Origin: Phycomyces blakesleeanus NRRL 1555(-)
Lineage: Eukaryota; Mucoromycota; Mucoromycetes; Mucorales; Phycomycetaceae
NCBI RefSeq assembly: GCF_001638985.1
Contig: NW_017265150.1
Location: 1 to 64,000 of the forward strand
Length of the DNA: 64,000 bases
Direction of reading: 5' to 3'
A program made the position numbers and the translations under genes. The first letter of the stretch is position 1, and each line of letters opens with the position of its first letter. Shown in pieces: positions 23,881 through 36,565 of the stretch. The notes beneath the pieces were generated by a model. That model was not told where the DNA came from. It was given only the letters and a program-made list of their open reading frames with translations, and searched no databases.

Positions 23881-26386
23881 ATGTGACGTAAACCTTTTTG
23901 TTGAGAATGGGTTCCCATAAATCAATGACAAAAAAGATAGATAGAAAATAGTAAAAAAAAGTCATTCTAGACTCAAGCCAAATTTATTACTTTTCATAAA
24001 TTCTACCAGTGCCGAAACACGCTTGAAAATTTATAAACTTCTTCCTCTTATTCTTTACTTTCAAAAAGTAACCTAATCAATCAAGGTCTCGTTGCTAAGT
24101 AACTTGGCAAGACTCATTTTATTCTTTTTCTTTCTTCTGCTTATACAATCCGATTATATTACAATTTCCGCTGTGATTTGATAGATATGCTTTAGAAAGA
24201 ACCAAAGCTGTGTTTGGGTCCAAAGGAGGGGAAAGGATTATGCTGTTTATTCTGATCTCACAGACTATTTCTATTCATCACACATATCTATCTATTACAC
24301 TTCCCTTTTGTTTGGTTTCATTTCATGAGCTGTGACGTTTTAACAAGGGTCCCCAACCGTCTCTGCTTCTTCCACAATGGTATCACAGTCACTCAATGTT
24401 ATATATAATTGGTTAAACAAAAGCTTCCCTGATTTGGGTTTCGCTTACTGGCCAAGTTTGTTAATCGGCATCTCCTTGATCCGACTATCTGTCACAGACA
24501 CACAGACACACGGACGTCTATACACACACACAGACACAGACACATGCAAACACAGACACAGGCACATATACGTACACACAAACATAAACACACGTACACA
24601 CACACACACACACACATAATATATAAGCGTGAGTGTGCGCTTGTGTTCGTGTGTGCACGCTTGTGTCTATATGCGAGTATATCGAGGATTTTGTATTATA
24701 CAGTCGTTCCAACTCCAAACAGCGGATATTTTTTTTATAAAAGAGGAGCGGTTAATAAAATACTGTAATCAATGTGCGGTCTTTATATCTACATTGTTCA
24801 CTTTACAATCGACAAAGAAAAATTGTCGATGAGCAAGAGAAATGCTGCCATGGATTGAGATGAAAACGTAATTTTCTTTGTTTAAAAACTTTAACCCGCA
24901 TTAGACAATACAGTGAAATATAAACAAGCTCGGCTACTTAAGCAATACCCCGCAGCTTAGGACCAAGAGCATAACATAAAGTTTGTCTTGTAAAAACTTT
25001 TCTTTTGATGACAACTCACAAACGAAACTGTGATTTTGGCAAGATAGACTTCACGCCTTTTCCCAGAAATTACAAGATACAATGGATTGTATCCATGACA
25101 TGGAATGCCACTGTTGGCTGTGGTGTTTTGTATAAAAAATAGTTTTAAATTCAAAATATTACATACTTTTTGGTATTCTGATCCCGTTCTATATGGGTTG
25201 GTACAATAATGGACCTGTTTTGACAGTGTATGCTTCACAAATCGCGGTCTCTGTGATGGAATATTTCTCTGGTAGAGGGTTCCTTTTCTTCCCACTATTG
25301 AATTCATTGTTCACCGTACATCTTATCTTCTCATTAATCCAGACTGCCCTCCCTGTCACTCGGAGGAAGACTCTCTTCAGATCACGACTACCTCCACCAC
25401 AGCTCATACCATTAACCGTGTTTATTGAGATGTGCTTTTTATTGCAAGACAAGATTACTTAGTCCTTACTCAGTCACGCATCATAATGATCGGCGATGCT
25501 AGGGGGTATCTTAAAGGCCTTGGGATCATGAAAGGATGAGATAAAGAAATTGAAGCAAGATTATGTACAGTGTATGAGAAACAAAATTAACTACAGATGA
25601 AAGGGGAAATGGGGGTGAGGAAGGGATACTGACTTTGACAACACCCCCTCTCTTTTCTTTCTTTCCTGACGTTGTCGTGGTCAAAGTCGTGCCTGCCATC
25701 AGATAAGCACATCACCTTTCTCCCTAGCTAGCAGAGTAACCCTTTAGTAGTTTTCTATACATATAAGCTTTATATCCTACTGGCGTTCTTCAGCACATCA
25801 GGTTAATGTAACCAGGTTATCGATAAATATATCGTATATTTTTTATATTATTTAAAGCTTCTGATGGATATATAAATGTCAGTTTCTAAAATGAGGACCT
25901 TTAATTACAAAAAAGGGTATACTAAACGATCATGGTTAAGTAGCCTAATGTGTTTATATATAATAATATAAATACTGACAAAGTATTTTAGTAATAAAAA
26001 AAAAAAAGAAAAGATTTAAAGAGGCTGAGTAAAAATAAAATAAAAAAGTGGGAATTCTTATGTGACTTTTTTTTCTAAAAGTTATCTGGTTGAATTAACC
26101 TGGGATTTTAACTTTAACGCTGAAGAACACCAAAAATCTTAGAAAAAAGTCTCAGCAGGTTCCGTTTTTGGGTATATAGAAGCTTGTGGTAGCAACTGCT
26201 GGAGATGATTTTTATTTGGGAGATCTATACATTTTATGCTTTAAATTTGGGATCTATAGATTTTGTGTGCAGAAACTACTCGCGTTGCACTTGTGTTGTA
26301 CATCTCTATAACAGACCACATGTTTTCACTTTCTTCTTTCTTTCTCTCTTCTTTCTTTCCCTCTCTCGTTCTCTCTTTTTCTTACA
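23881..26386. other. Intergenic region with a long CA/GT-rich tract
   Basis: 24490-24670 is a purine-pyrimidine alternating tract, with CACA/CAGACA repeats passing into GTGTGCGC-like sequence. This explains several spurious frames. 25190-25465 has overlapping open frames on both strands but no recognisable protein. No gene called. Confidence 0.55.
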
Positions 26387-27465
26387 ATGACAGCCATTAG
26401 TATTACTCTATTGGCTTTTATTGTTGCTTGTCTTTTGCAGCTGGCCAATGCAAACCCATGCAAGCTACTAACTGACCAATCCGAGTTGGATAGCTGCTAT
26501 ATGAGAGAAGCCCTTAACTTTGCTTTGCTTGAAAACCCAAGACTCCCCTTTGGAGCACTGATTGTGGATCATACAACCAACGACATATCTTGTTACGGAG
26601 TCAATTCAGACCGCAAGGATGCTTTGCTACATGGTATTCTTTTGGCTTCATGTCTTAGCAACAATATACAAAATGTTCTAATATAAATGTAATATACGCG
26701 CAAACAAGGTGAATCTGCTGCATTTCTAAAGTAAGGAAAACAAAAAGCTTAAAACTCATACGCGACAATCAAGTTAATTATCCTCACAACATCTTCTCCT
26801 TTTCTTTTTACCTAACCTGGCCTGACCTGACCTGAATTTTGAATTATTATTATTATTTTCTTATTGTTATTTAGCTGCACCGAGCTCTACCCATCACCAA
26901 CAGGAAATGATGCTAGAGACCCTGGATTAGATTATTCCAAACACACATTGTACACTACAGGCGAACCTGTACGTTAGAATTGTTAAATTTGGGTTCAACT
27001 TTAGCTTCATACAAAAAGTTACTAATGCCTGTTTATTATCTTCATCAAAGTGCCCAATGTGTTCTGCTCAGTCTTTCTATCGTGGTATTACACGCGTCGT
27101 TTGGGGTACTTCTATCCCAGATATCAACAAAAGTGGAAGCTATCAACTATACATTCGAGCGTAAGATTATCATTATCTACAAGTTGTAATGTTTAGTTAC
27201 AACTACAAAAAAGAAGAAGTAATACTGATACTATTATTGTTGTAGAAATGATGTTCTTGCTTCAGCAAAGGCTGGTGGAGGAGGTCCTTATTCCAAGATC
27301 CCTAAAATCGAGGGTGGTATACTCAAAGACGAATGCGATCGTGCTTTCTGGTGTTCGTTCACTTCTTTCCGTTCGACTAATTACTACAAGTGGATGAGCG
27401 AACTAGGCGAAGATGAATACATCAAAAACAGAAATGAGCGCTTTAACTGTACAGCATCTTCCTAG
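26387..27465 (+). CDS. Predicted secreted zinc-dependent deaminase (CMP/dCMP/tRNA-adenosine deaminase fold)
   Basis: Five exons (26387-26633, 26709-26730, 26875-26968, 27051-27160, 27246-27465) give 230 residues. The N-terminus is a clear signal peptide, with a hydrophobic run of about 17 residues ending ANA and a likely cut before NPCK. The deaminase signature is complete: PFGALIVD, then H82-G-E84 (zinc ligand and proton shuttle) and P-C122-P-M-C125 (the other two zinc ligands). H-G-E is split by intron 1, and the PCxxC starts an exon. The fold deaminates nucleobases, nucleosides or tRNA adenosine; the substrate cannot be read from sequence. The ligand spacing and FYRGITRVVWG block look closest to guanine/nucleoside deaminases. 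Secretion suggests external purine or pyrimidine salvage. Two acceptors are AAG rather than YAG. Convergent with LeuRS. Confidence 0.85.
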
Positions 27466-27666
27466 TCTTTGTTTTTGGGAGCCTGAATAAACAGTAGAAT
27501 ATAGTGTAGTGGTATTGATGATGTATAATTTAGAAACAGCAATATATGTTATTTATTCATTTTTGTGTATGCAAAGTAGTATTATTATTATTGTTATTGT
27601 TATTTTTTTCCAACAAAAAAAAAAGAGTCGGTACAACATTAGATTATAAGAAGAAAAATATTGTTG

Positions 27667-30600
27667 TTACTCGTTCTTGAACGAGAAGGAAGGTCCGCCA
27701 GGAACAGCATTCTCAGCAGCCTTGGCATTTGCCTCATCAGCTTCATCGCTCTTCAAGATATGAACAGTGTGGAAACCAAGCGCACGCTTGATCTCATCCA
27801 AACAGGTCTTGAGGGTCTCGGTCTCATCAAAGATGAGAGCGCGGTCAAATGCAATGGGTCCACGCTTCTCAACAAGCTTCTTCTGTTCCTGGATGAAAGG
27901 CATGGTCTTCTTGTTCTTGAGCATACCCTTGGCACCAAGCTCAGCACGGATCTTGTTGTCATCAAACTTGCCTGAAGCATCGTAGTTGGCTCTCAGGACA
28001 TTGATGCAGTCCTCTTGCCATTCAGGGAACTTGGTGGCGACAAAGATCTTGAGCGACTTGGGAGCATTGGGCTTGTAGTCTTCTTCGGCAGCCTTTCCCT
28101 TCTTCTTCTTCTTGATCAAATTGATCTCGGCATCACGCACAGACTTGATAGTGCGACGCACATACTCAGCACCGGCCAGAATGGTCTCATCAACGGGTGC
28201 TGTGGGCTGAGGGAAAGGTGCGTCAACCACAGAAGTGGGCTTGTGCAGAATGTCGGTCCAGACATGCTCAGACCAATGGGGACAGATGGGAGCAAGGAAC
28301 AAGGTCTGGAACTCGATGTAACGCTGGACAAGATCCTTGTGCATACCAGTCTCAGAGCATGCAAGCTGGTAGGTATCCTTGGCAGCCTGGAACTCAAACA
28401 CACCGTACTTGAGGGCCTCGCGGTAGTATGTAGCAATGTATGCACGCTCAGTCAGACCAGCATAGCGGTTCATCTCGTTCTCAAATACGCGATCGTAGAA
28501 GTTGAACTCTCCCTGACGGAGCTTGGACGAGCCAGCAACCTGCTCCTCGCACCACTCGAGAAGTGTGTGAAGACGCAGAATGGCAGCATTGGCAGTAGAG
28601 TCCTCAAAGTTGGCATCCTCACCAGAATCTCCGGCATCAGCAAGAGCAAAACGGGTGGCGTCAGCACCGTATTTGGCCAGAGCATCACCCATGGTCATAA
28701 AGTTTCCGGTAGACTTGGACATCTTCTTGCTATCCAGCAACAAGTGACCGTTCGAACGGACACTCTTGGGCCACATCTCTTCAGGGAAAATTGCGGTGTG
28801 GTTGTAGAGGAAGAAGGTCAAGTGGTTGGGAATCAGATCCTTTCCGGATGCGCGGATGTCCAAGGGGTAGAAGTATTCGTATTCACGTCTAAGCTTGTCA
28901 AGGGATGCCTTGGGGACATCGGTCTTGGGGAGGGGACCGAGCTTGAAAACGTAATCCCATGCTTCGTCAGTCATTTGGTCGGCGCGAATACCGGCGGGAC
29001 CAGTGACCTGACCGTTGACAGATCCACCGTGCAAAAGGTGAGCAACGGTGTAGTAAGCCATGTAGATGGTTGAATCAGAAAGCGATTCGACCAAGAACTG
29101 CTTGTCCCAGGGAAGTCTGGTACCCAATCCGAAGCTTCTGGCACAGGCCCACTGGTTCAGCCAGTCAAGAGTCTGTTCAAACTGATGTCTGGTCTCGATA
29201 GAGTAGGTTTCCATCTGGGCCAAACACTTCTTGGTCTGGTTCTTCCACTCCTCCTCTCCGTAGTCCAAGTACCACTGATCCATAAGAGCAACAACACACT
29301 CATCACCAGAGCGGGACATCACAAGACCTTCAGGCTCGTTGTAAACAAATGCCTCACCCTTACTGATCAAATCATCCTTGATCTTGTTCTTGGCATCCTG
29401 GACCTTATAGCCCTTGTATTCACCATAGCACATAGTACCCTGGTAGAAACCTTCCTTGTAAGCAATCTCCTTGGCCTCAGCAAGCTGTACACGATCCTTT
29501 TGCGAGTTGATCTTCTTCATTTTGCACAAAGTAGGAGCGATGAGGTTACCGTAGGTAGGTGTCTCGATGACGGGAATGGGTTCAAAGTCAACCCATTCAG
29601 GTTTGACATTGTAATATTCACACTTCTTCTTCAAATCCTGGAGAGTAGCGTAATCATCAGGGGAATCTGAAGGAACAGAAGTAACGACACCAGTTCCCTA
29701 GTATCATAATCATAATAATCATATTAATAAAAAGTTGAAGAATAATTTTCTTTATATAATACCTTTGTAGCCAAAACGTTATCCATGGGAAGAACATAGA
29801 TGGTAGGAAAGACACTCGAGGGAGAATGGATCTTGGTACCGACGAGGAGTTTACCATTGATTTCGGCCAACTTCTCGACATTGCCTTCCTTCTCAAAGAT
29901 CTTTTGGTAGGCCATGTTACGAGCAGCACGCTCTGTGATCAAGAAGGCCTCCTTCTCATTCACATTGTAAATACCATAGTTGATTTCAGTACCAACGAAG
30001 CAGTTGGTCTGACCGTACATGGTCTCGGGTCTCAATGTAGCGGCGACCAAGTAAACTGTCTTGCCCTTGAGAGCATCGAATTTGGCAAGAGCAGCAGCAG
30101 CCTGGTCTGACCATTCAACCACACGGATCTTCATGGCAGTATACTCCTGAGGTCCGAGGGCTTCGCCGGATTGACGATCGTGATCCATACAGGGTTGTTG
30201 ATCAACTGGGGAATAGATGGTGTATCTCTCGCCGAACTTGACCTTATTCAAACGACGGAGCTTGTTCATCTGCCAGCGTACAAAGCTATCGTAGTAAGGG
30301 TTGGCGTCGGTGGTGATGAAACTACGGCGCCAGTCAACCTTTGCACCAAATGCAGTCACATCGTTGATGGTGTTGGGAGGGAAGTACTCGGTCCAGTAGT
30401 AAGGGTTGGAGAACTTGTGGATCTCTTCACGGGGAATACCGAGCTGCAACATAATCTGGAACTGGTAGGTGACATTTCCGGTCTTTGCAGCAACCTTACT
30501 CTTGACATTCTTGGTGATCTCTGCCTTGGCTTCGAGGGTGTTTGAAAGAACCATCTCGTCGTATTTCTCAAAATTCTTGCCAAACATCTCCAGTTCACGA

Positions 30601-31156
30601 GTCAATTTGTCTGCACAGGCCTGTAATTTTTTAAATATATATGCATGTAATTGTTAGATCAATCTTTTTTATATAATTCCATTCATTTGGATTTCATCAC
30701 TTGTTTGTATATTATTGTATTTAAAGTTTTTTTCTTTACCTTGATAGGCATACCGGTACAATGGAAACCCATTGGCAGGAGAGCACGCTTACCCTTCATA
30801 CGCTCATAACCAACACTAAAGTCGACTTTGGAGAAGGTGAAGGCATGACCAAGATGGAGACGGCCGTTCATGTAAGGATATGGCATGCATGCCATGTACT
30901 TTGGGTAGACTTTGTGAAGATCTTCAGAGTTCTGGTGTTCCTCAATTGTTGGAGCATTGATTTCGAATGCCTTTTTGCTGTCCCACAAGGTACGTGCCTT
31001 TCCTTCCAAAGCGCGGAGAGCATCGCGCTTAGCTGTCTGTAGAGATTGATAAGTACAACCGAATGATACTCTAACTGGTAAGCATAAATGTAGTCCTAAT
31101 TTATATATATATATACAAATGTATATTACCTTTGGGGCTTCAGTTGTGGTTGCCAT
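27667..31156 (-). CDS. LEURS: Cytosolic leucyl-tRNA synthetase
   Basis: Four exons (31156-31130, 31036-30740, 30620-29763, 29697-27667) give 1,070 residues; yeast Cdc60 is about 1,090. The class I HIGH motif appears as PYMNGRLHLGHAF near residue 60 and the KMSKS motif as KKMSKSTGNF in the last exon. Between them lies the editing (CP1) domain, including LRPETMYGQTN. It charges tRNA-Leu with leucine in the cytosol. The archaeal/eukaryotic-type layout, with editing insert and long C-terminal extension, separates it from the mitochondrial enzyme. Exon 1 encodes only nine residues. The first intron is 93 bp and stop-free in frame. Several long antisense frames, up to 352 codons, are shadows of this gene. 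Confidence 0.96.
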
Positions 31157-31712
31157 ATTTATTTTTATATATATATATATTTAAACTCGCAAAGTAGCTA
31201 AAGCAAATATAAAAATAAAAAATAAAAAGAGAGCACTAAAATAAACCTCGATTGGAATTTTTCTTATTTTTATATCGGGGATTCAAACCATAATTGACCT
31301 TTTACATAGTCAATGGTCGAGTGGCTTGTAGAGAGAGTATTCTGAGAGGTTTGAAAGGACATGTAGAAGAAGAAGAATTTGATGAATTGCATGAGCTTTA
31401 TATATAGTGGATATGGACAGTTTTTTTTACATCTTATTTCTGACAGGAAAGTGTTTAAAGAGCTTGTGTCAAAAAGATCTTTTCACGTGGATAGGTTATG
31501 ATTGGTCTGAGTCATCCTGAGAAGGAAGGATTGGGTACTGTGAGTTTCTGAAGGTTGGTTATAAATTTGGACATAACTTATATACAGGATTTTGGTCTTA
31601 ATTGGTACGAATTAATTATTCTTTTGGGAAACTTGAAATAAACTTTTGATACAAAGTGAATTTTTATTTTGGATAAAATAAGTAGGGAAAAGATAACATA
31701 CCGTGGTAAGAT
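31157..31712. promoter_or_regulatory. Upstream region of LeuRS
   Basis: AT-rich with no gene. A CACGTGG E-box-like word is present near 31485. No other element recognised. Confidence 0.35.
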
Positions 31713-31970
31713 TTACCTTAAGCCTAGTTCTTTATTAATGTACCTATCCCAGAAGGTCTCAGCATGTCTAACCCAAACTTGACAGTCCTGAACAGTAACT
31801 GATCCACAAGCTGCAGGAAGGCGAGATGTCAAAGTATCTGCGTTATCAAGGGTTTTTCTCTTCATATTACTCTTTATTTTTGACCAGCATTTTTCGATCG
31901 GGTTCAAAAAAGAGTAAGGAGGCCTTTCCCACCAACTGTAGTCAACGTCTTTCTCACCAGCTATAACCAC
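31713..31970 (-). mobile_element. Tc1/mariner-family transposase C-terminal fragment
   Basis: The 85-codon frame contains PPYSFLNPIEKCWSKIK, the third-catalytic-residue block of the IS630/Tc1/mariner DDE domain (usually PPYSPFLNPIE-x-x-W). It is followed by the usual basic helix and a C-terminal helix with W-x-R-H. The N-terminal two thirds, holding the first two catalytic acids, are absent, so the copy is a relic. Confidence 0.8.
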
Positions 31971-32259
31971 TAGTTATAAATATCATCTCTTACCCACCAT
32001 TGTTTTATCTTAACTCCCGTCCTCTTTTACCCTCTCTATGATTTGCACTGCATTGTCATCAAATCCATAAAAATCTGTTTTTATTATTTACGTGTTGTCG
32101 AGTGGGGAATATGGGGTGGAATGAGGACTATAATATTATGCCACCAAGGAGGATGAGTCAACTAGGTATTCAGTATCGTGATGACATTTCACGAGCTTTG
32201 TTGCAAGGCCTGTCAATGAGAGCATAAAAGTCGGAGATGAGAACCACAAAACCTTCAAT

Positions 32260-33250
32260 TAATACCAGTTGGCTCAACATTGAGAGTAGCGTCAATAGTA
32301 TTGCAATGGTTCCAAAAGCAGTGACCAATGTTGGACAACATATCAAGGTTCTTAGACAACGGTCATAACACCAATTCCGGTTATCGTGTACAAGTGTTTG
32401 TGCTGCTTACAGAAAACGAAAGAGATATAGAAGACATTGATCATAAACGCAAGACAATCACCCAAATGCCATTTGTCGATTGACCTTTTTGATGCGACTC
32501 CCAGGCGAAGAATGTCCATGCAAACAGAGTGTTCTTTTGTGGGGCTATTTACAGGCTTGATCTCACCAAAGCCAACATGATAACCAAAATCATGCTGCAT
32601 CAGTTGAGATAATTGCGTCGGGTCGGATATCAGACTTTTCTTCAGATGATAATTTGTTGGCCCATCGCAGTGCTACATTTTGGTTTTGGCCAGCAATAAT
32701 TTCAAAAAGGAGTGCATCATAGTAAGTGGTTTGTAGCTCTACTTCACTGATTTTGCCCAAGTTCAGCAGTTAATTTAGTGATAGCTTGGTCAGACTATCG
32801 TAAAAAAAAGTGATAAATGAGTAACAATTCAAAAACACGCTTCCTTACGACTTTTATATTAATACTTACAGATTAGCAATTCCTTCCACAGCACCGGCTT
32901 TGTTTTCCAGCCATGCGAGCGAAGAGTGACAGAAGAGCCGTCTTGACTTCCCTTATTGACTTTGTCTTGGCATCGATCCCATATATTGTTCGCGTAATGA
33001 TCATGAATTCTTCGCCTGTGAGCTGGTCATATTTCTTTGTTTGTAGGGAGCCTTGTGCTCAAGAGGGTTGGTGAGCTTCTATTGCTGCAAAGCCAAAGAG
33101 GATGTCACGGCTTTTGTTGTGTATTTTCTAAAGTGAGTGATGGTGAGAATCCAAGAAGGCGCATCCTGTAGCCGTGCCTTTGCAAAGCGATAGAAGAGAT
33201 CGCGTAGATATTGACTGAGAGGGTGGGTGGGAACTAATAAGATTGTTACT
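32260..33250 (-). pseudogene. Decayed lineage-specific repeat protein with a PD-(D/E)xK-like signature
   Basis: An 82-codon open frame (32600-32352) and flanking frame-shifted pieces read in order on the minus strand. About 33200-33080 encodes an LRDLFYRFAKARLQD-like piece. About 32720-32640 encodes ALRWANK...IRPDAIIS. 32600-32400 encodes GFGEIKP...VCMDILRLG. About 32345-32298 encodes an NLDMLSNIGHCFWNHC tail. From memory this order matches a family of uncharacterised, multi-copy proteins common in Mucoromycota. RPDA followed by GEIK has the spacing of a PD-(D/E)xK nuclease core, which is my inference. At least one frameshift and several stops show it is dead. Confidence 0.55.
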
Positions 33251-33748
33251 TATTGACTAACTATTCACACTATCTTTCCCGACCAAAGTGAGATATGTGC
33301 GAAAGAGCCATGAACTCAAAAACTTGACATCTTTTCATTTTTGTGATATTCAAATTTAAATTTGCGTTTGTGAAGCATAAACCGGAACCAACGTTAAGAA
33401 AGTACATTGGTAAATGAAACTTACATTTACACACACATTTATATATATATATATATATATTTAGGTCAAAGTATAAATATAGTATATTTCTTGGTTAAGT
33501 TCCAGACAGAGATATTTCTATAATTATTATTATTTAGATTTAGATTTGAAGAATATAAAATATAAATTTTATATATTTAGAAAGAAAGAAAAGACCTTTG
33601 TATATTTTATAAAGCCTCGATCTTTAACGGCTAATACAGAAATGGCTATCTATAAAGTTTGTTTCTTTTATTGAAATCTAACCACAAATGCTTTGAATCA
33701 AATAAATACCAAAGCCTAGTATCTATGTATAGCTATTGTCGTTGCATA

Positions 33749-33782
<34 letters not shown>

Positions 33783-33855
33783 TGTGTGTGTGCAATACTT
33801 GCCAAGCCATATACAAGGACCATAAAAATAGAGATAGGCGAGGGTATTTGTATCA

Positions 33856-33896
<41 letters not shown>

Positions 33897-34068
33897 TTCT
33901 ATTAGAGGATAAATATTCACTCTTAACACTAGAGAAACCTTCTTTTTCTCCTTACTTCTCCTGGCTTATATTCTTTTTCCTTCTTCTTTCTTTTTACTTA
34001 TTTATCTTCTTTATACCTCTTTATACCATACCCAAACAATATATTATTATTTTTATTAAAAAACCATC
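33251..34068. other. Intergenic region with GA, CA and TA microsatellites
   Basis: (GA)n at 33752-33780, (CA)n at 33858-33882 and a short TA run after it, then a pyrimidine-rich stretch leading to the kelch gene. The 178-codon frame over the repeats is low-complexity and not called, but it overlaps where a signal-peptide exon of the next gene might lie. Confidence 0.5.
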
Positions 34069-36229
34069 ATGTCAGTCAGTCAGTCTTCGTCTCCTGCAAT
34101 TGGAGGAAAGGCGGTTTATATTGAAAGTAGCAATAGTATATGGATATTTTCCTTCGCACGCGCTACCCAGACAGGAAACACGCTTTATTCGATAGACCTA
34201 AGTAATGGCTTTAATACAAAGGCGCCTCCAGCGTAAGATAGAATAGATGATTATAAGCAGCTCCAGTCCACAGGCTATGTACAGTTAAACACAGGCTCAA
34301 CTTTCTGTAGAAAACAACGTTCGATCGATATCCAAAATTCGAATTGTCCTGTTCTGCATTTTCCAGTCGTTGTGCCAGACTTTGATGGCGAGAGTATCAA
34401 TGCATTCGGAACAGGCAGCTATACAAATACCGAGTATATCTCAAACATGATCGTATGTCAGTACAACACCAAGACTTCTAACTGGAAACAGATCAGTATC
34501 CCAAATGCACCACTGGGACGTCGTAACTATGGATACGAGTACATCAGGAGCAATGGACAGACCTTATTCTGGGGTGAGTTTCACAATGGCTTTTTCAACC
34601 TTTGAGGCTGTGGTGTGTATTGACCCCAAAAAGGGGTATTCCGAAAATATCTTGAAGGAGAATGTAGCTTTAAACTTATGAACCAAAGAAGTTTTTTTTT
34701 TTTCTTTTTTTTTTGACAGAAACAGTAATTAATTTTATTGAATGAATTTTTATATTTATTTTTATATTTATTTATATCCATCTAACAAATATATCTATTT
34801 TTTTCTTTTTAAAAAAAGGCGGGGACTCGGATCCTATTACTGGCCTAAATGAAACTGCCAACTACATTTGGCACAAAGAAGTGTCTATGACCAGTAGGCT
34901 AAGTGCATGGGTAAACCCTAACTTACCTTACACAGGGCTTGGGAGAACAAATGCAACACTTACTCAGTTCCTGTAAGATGCTTACTAAATTAATTCCTTC
35001 TATAAAACCTGAAACATCTTTTGTATTATGTCTTACTATTTATTTTTTATTTTTTTGGGCGCAGAGATACAAATAGCCGCATTGCTATCATTGGAGGTGC
35101 AGTTATAGACGACGAATCAAAGGTTGATTCGGTTACAAACTTCCCCATGGCCAACATGTCAGACATTATTCTTTACGACGCACGCACACGTAAGAAGACC
35201 ACACCAACACCATCTGGTATATTCACTTTTTATTTTTAAATATCAATATATCGTTTTAGAGAATTGGGATACAGCTGTTGCAACAGGCCAAGTACCGGTT
35301 GGAAGAAAGCATCACACAGCTACTCTTCTTCCAGACGGAAACCGTATTCTACTATATGGAGGCGAGCTATTTAACGATAGTGGCTACTTTGTCCTAAACG
35401 ATGTTGCAATACTTGACACGACTACCTGGATATGGTCGATTCCAAATTGCACAGGCACTGGTCTAACTAGATCTAATCACACATCTATTGTTATCGGTAA
35501 CCAGTTATGGGTCATTGCGGGATCTAATGGTCCGACCAAAGCGGTCGATATACAGATACTCGACCTTGACACCTACACATGGACATTTGATGCCAAAGGC
35601 AATCGTTCTAAATTTTCTTCAATTGGTGGGGTCGGTGGTCTGATTGGTACCATTGTTGGCTGTGTAGCTGCTGTACTTTTGATAGCAGGTCTGATTACAT
35701 TCTTTTGTTTAAGAAAAAAGAAGAAACGTGCTCTCGAAAACGACTCGCCTTTACCTTACGACAATTACAACGATCCCTACAATCACTTCTCAAAAAACCA
35801 GCAGCAAAATAATGCACTCTTGTCGACATCCGGTGCAATGGACTACCAGACAGATATGCAGTCTTACAATGCAGCTTATCCAGGTGTGTACCAGTATGTG
35901 GGACCTACTGTGTCCCAGCAAACAGGCTTACACGATTTGGCTGCCCCAGCTTACCAGCCACCTACAGAAGACCACCAACGCTGGAACAGGAGCACTCATG
36001 ACAGCCCAAGGTAATAATGAATAAACACATAGCCACACGAGCCAAGACTAATGTCTATTTTTATTTTATTTTATTTTATCTTATTTTATATATATAAAGG
36101 GGATCAATACCAAACATTCATATGTACTCTGTCCAGGGCAAACCTCAAAAACCAAACCTTGTCGAAGGACATGAAGAAGGGGGTCCGTCCAGCAATGAAT
36201 CAACAAATACTCTCCAAAGGATACCATAG
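34069..36229 (+). CDS. Kelch-repeat (galactose oxidase-like beta-propeller) single-pass membrane protein
   Basis: Six exons (34069-34232, 34311-34573, 34819-34972, 35065-35216, 35260-36010, 36100-36229) give 537 residues. Kelch-type blades are visible as RIAIIGGAV, GRKHHTATLLPDGNRILLYGGE, and TGLTRSNHTSIVIGNQLWVIAG. After the propeller comes one transmembrane helix (GGLIGTIVGCVAAVLL and following) with a basic KKKKR stop-transfer. A cytoplasmic tail rich in Asn, Gln, Tyr and Pro follows, and the last exon continues it in phase past a stop that an unspliced reading would meet. The arrangement suggests a cell-surface adhesion or sensing protein. No signal peptide is visible at the chosen start. 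The exon 3 acceptor sits at the end of an A-tract. Confidence 0.75.
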
Positions 36230-36245
36230 TCATAGCATACATCAG

Positions 36246-36246
<1 letters not shown>

Positions 36247-36289
<43 letters not shown>
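36247..36289. repeat. (ATT)n microsatellite
   Basis: About 14 uninterrupted ATT units, just downstream of the kelch gene, with further imperfect ATT units near 36348-36390. Confidence 0.95.
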
Positions 36290-36290
<1 letters not shown>

Positions 36291-36565
36291 TTGAGTTTAA
36301 CAGTTACAGTTGCAGTTTTCTTTACCTTTCCTTTCCTAAGCCTTTTATTATTATTATTATTACTATTATTACTATTATTCTTTTTATTACTATTGTTACA
36401 AACTAACTAACCTCCCCACTTCCAACACCTCCTTATATTTCATCAAAAGGGATCTTGCAAATTATCATACACAGGCACTATCCTTTTTTATATGCAAAAA
36501 GAATGAATAAAATGGCGTCTAATGAGAAATTGATCTTGGATTACAAACAAAGATGAAATAAAAGC

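Noticed and set aside
24377..24832. Overlapping ORFs on both strands
   Set aside because: Created by CA/GT repeats that lack stop codons in several frames.
28015..29073. 352-codon plus-strand ORF
   Set aside because: It lies entirely antisense to leucyl-tRNA synthetase exon 4, and its composition is the mirror of that gene; no domain or splice signals of its own.
31240..31300. tRNA B-box-like word near the LeuRS promoter (minus strand)
   Set aside because: The core reads TTTGAATCC rather than TTCGAATCC and no tRNA fold surrounds it.
33659..34195. 178-codon plus-strand ORF
   Set aside because: Built on GA, CA and pyrimidine repeats and runs into the kelch gene in a different frame from its kelch motifs.
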